Positions 63,322 through 64,000 of a DNA stretch of 64,000 bases are shown one piece after another (the first letter of the stretch is position 1; the number at the start of each line of letters is the position of its first letter). Where the stretch lies: contig NZ_CP082966.1 of NCBI RefSeq assembly GCF_019968605.1, forward strand, positions 3,027,501 to 3,091,500, given 5' to 3'. The stretch comes from Polaribacter litorisediminis (GTDB lineage Bacteria; Bacteroidota; Bacteroidia; Flavobacteriales; Flavobacteriaceae). Under the pieces are notes generated by a model. That model saw only the letters and a list, made by a program, of their open reading frames with translations. It ran no database searches and was not told where the DNA came from. Both the position numbers and the translations under genes were made by a program.

Positions 63322-63694
63322 CTATATCGGAATCACTTCTAAAATTTCTTTTTTATGAGCACTTTTCTATGATTTCTGTATTGCTCATAATTCCACTTTT
63401 TAAACTGCTACTACTTCTATTTTAATTCTTGACAAATTTATAAAAATACTATGCAATATAATTGCACAAATAATGTCACATTCATAATTTTTCATTTGTC
63501 CGAGTTTTTTTTCAAAGGTTTTTACATTTTTAATTTTATCAGAAATTCTAATAGATTCATTACCGTATTTTACTTTCATGGTATTTCCTCCTAGTTGATG
63601 TGATAATGGGTTTGCTCCAGATACGTCTGCTACAAAAAATGAATTGTTTGATTCTTGTCCTAAATTGTTAAAATTTAATTTCTTTTATAAGACA
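63322..63694 (-). pseudogene. Degenerate family C copy
   Basis: The start ATGTCTTATAAAAG is kept but a stop follows after six codons. Another frame keeps NNLGQESNNSFFVADVSGAN and a diverged IRISDKIKNVKTFEKK, and family C 3' sequence (TATATCGGAATCACTTC) survives at 63322-63343. A clear ATG lies 53 bp from operator site g. Decayed unit of the array. Confidence 0.65.
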
Positions 63695-63746
63695 TGGTTT
63701 ATGGTTTTAGTTATTTGCTTCCTATACAAACAATATAACTTTCGCT

Positions 63747-63756
63747 TAGAAATCTA
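63747..63756. promoter_or_regulatory. Operator-like palindrome TAGAAATCTA, site g
   Basis: In the block CAAACAATATAACTTTCGCT, 53 bp upstream of the degenerate family C copy. It is the rightmost site in the window. Confidence 0.65.
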
Positions 63757-63873
63757 TTTACCTACTGAAATTTATGAAGCATTTCATAGCCATAAATACC
63801 ATAAAAAAAGGCATAGGTATAAGAAGCAATTCCTAAAATTTTATAAAATATAATGAAGTTTAATAGCTGTAAG

Positions 63874-64000
63874 CTAATAGGAATACGAATATAATTCTTT
63901 GGATGCTCTGGTTACAGCAGTATAATTCCAACGTAAGTCTTTCCAATTCGTATTTTTATGTAGATACACGTTTTCCCATTCTCCTCCCTGAGATTTGTGT
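63874..64000 (-). CDS. C-terminal end of a second RecD-like helicase (partial)
   Basis: The minus strand enters the window with HKSQGGEWENVYLHKNTNWK and continues LRWNYTAVTRASKELYSYSY to a stop at 63874-63876. These are the last helicase motifs (V and VI), as in CHKSQGGEWDKVF and LRWTYTATTRG of the helicase at 47730-49859. The protein ends soon after motif VI, so unlike the first it lacks the 200-residue C-terminal extension. Confidence 0.75.
   Translation of the reverse strand, partial: HKSQGGEWENVYLHKNTNWKDLRWNYTAVTRASKELYSYSY

Overview
The window is AT-rich (roughly 30% GC by eye) and looks like a marine member of the Flavobacteriaceae (Polaribacter-like; genus is inference). The signs are Bacteroidota -7 promoter elements (TAnnTTTG), SusC/SusD pairs, type IX secretion tails, a split metH and a CAU-anticodon tRNA used as an integration site.

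Layout. 1-2.5 kb: end of a polysaccharide biosynthesis region (partial phosphodiesterase-like gene, WecA/TagO-like transferase). 2.5-8.3 kb: a decayed, cassette-like stretch with two pairs of long direct repeats, a methyltransferase broken by one stop codon, a truncated membrane protein, a PIN/HTH toxin-antitoxin pair and mobile mystery proteins A/B (XRE + Fic). 8.4-15.3 kb: core metabolism: thioredoxin, metF, split metH behind a SAM-I riboswitch, and a 2Fe-2S ferredoxin. The large metH subunit carries an in-frame DUF559 endonuclease element with 28-bp terminal inverted repeats.

15.7-42.1 kb lies between two 75-bp direct repeats, each containing the 3' half of a tRNA-Met. Each repeat has an integrase gene or integrase relic on its left. 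The segment reads as an integrative element, one of a tandem series. It carries a complete beta-glucan (laminarin-type) utilization locus: sugar porter, GH30, GH3, GH16, GH5-CBM6, surface glycan-binding protein, SusD, SusC, a T9SS glycan-binding protein and a beta-propeller/Y_Y_Y/LuxR-HTH regulator. An HxlR-controlled SDR/SnoaL operon and the integrase genes follow.

42.1-64 kb is a second island with a defence character. Its left part (42.9-50.3 kb) holds a Cas4-like Fe-S nuclease, a lipoprotein and a RecD-like helicase/DUF3127/TPR-cold-shock operon. Three of these transcription units share one promoter motif (TGCA-N7-TGCA about 11 bp before a TAnnTTTG box). Next comes a 70-repeat CRISPR array read leftwards. 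Its leader abuts an adaptation operon of cas1, cas2, an archaeo-eukaryotic primase-like gene (CAPP type) and a DUF4258 gene. A WYL-domain regulator lies divergently. No interference gene is present in the window.

To the right, and in one copy to the left of the array, are arrays of unrecognised small proteins: alternating 30- and 35-residue hydrophobic peptides, and 79-residue soluble proteins in 317-bp tandem repeats. The promoters of these arrays and of the cas operon share a conserved block with the palindrome TAGAAATCTA, ten sites in all. This suggests one WYL-controlled regulon joining CRISPR adaptation to an expanding family of small proteins. That is the best candidate here for an undescribed system.
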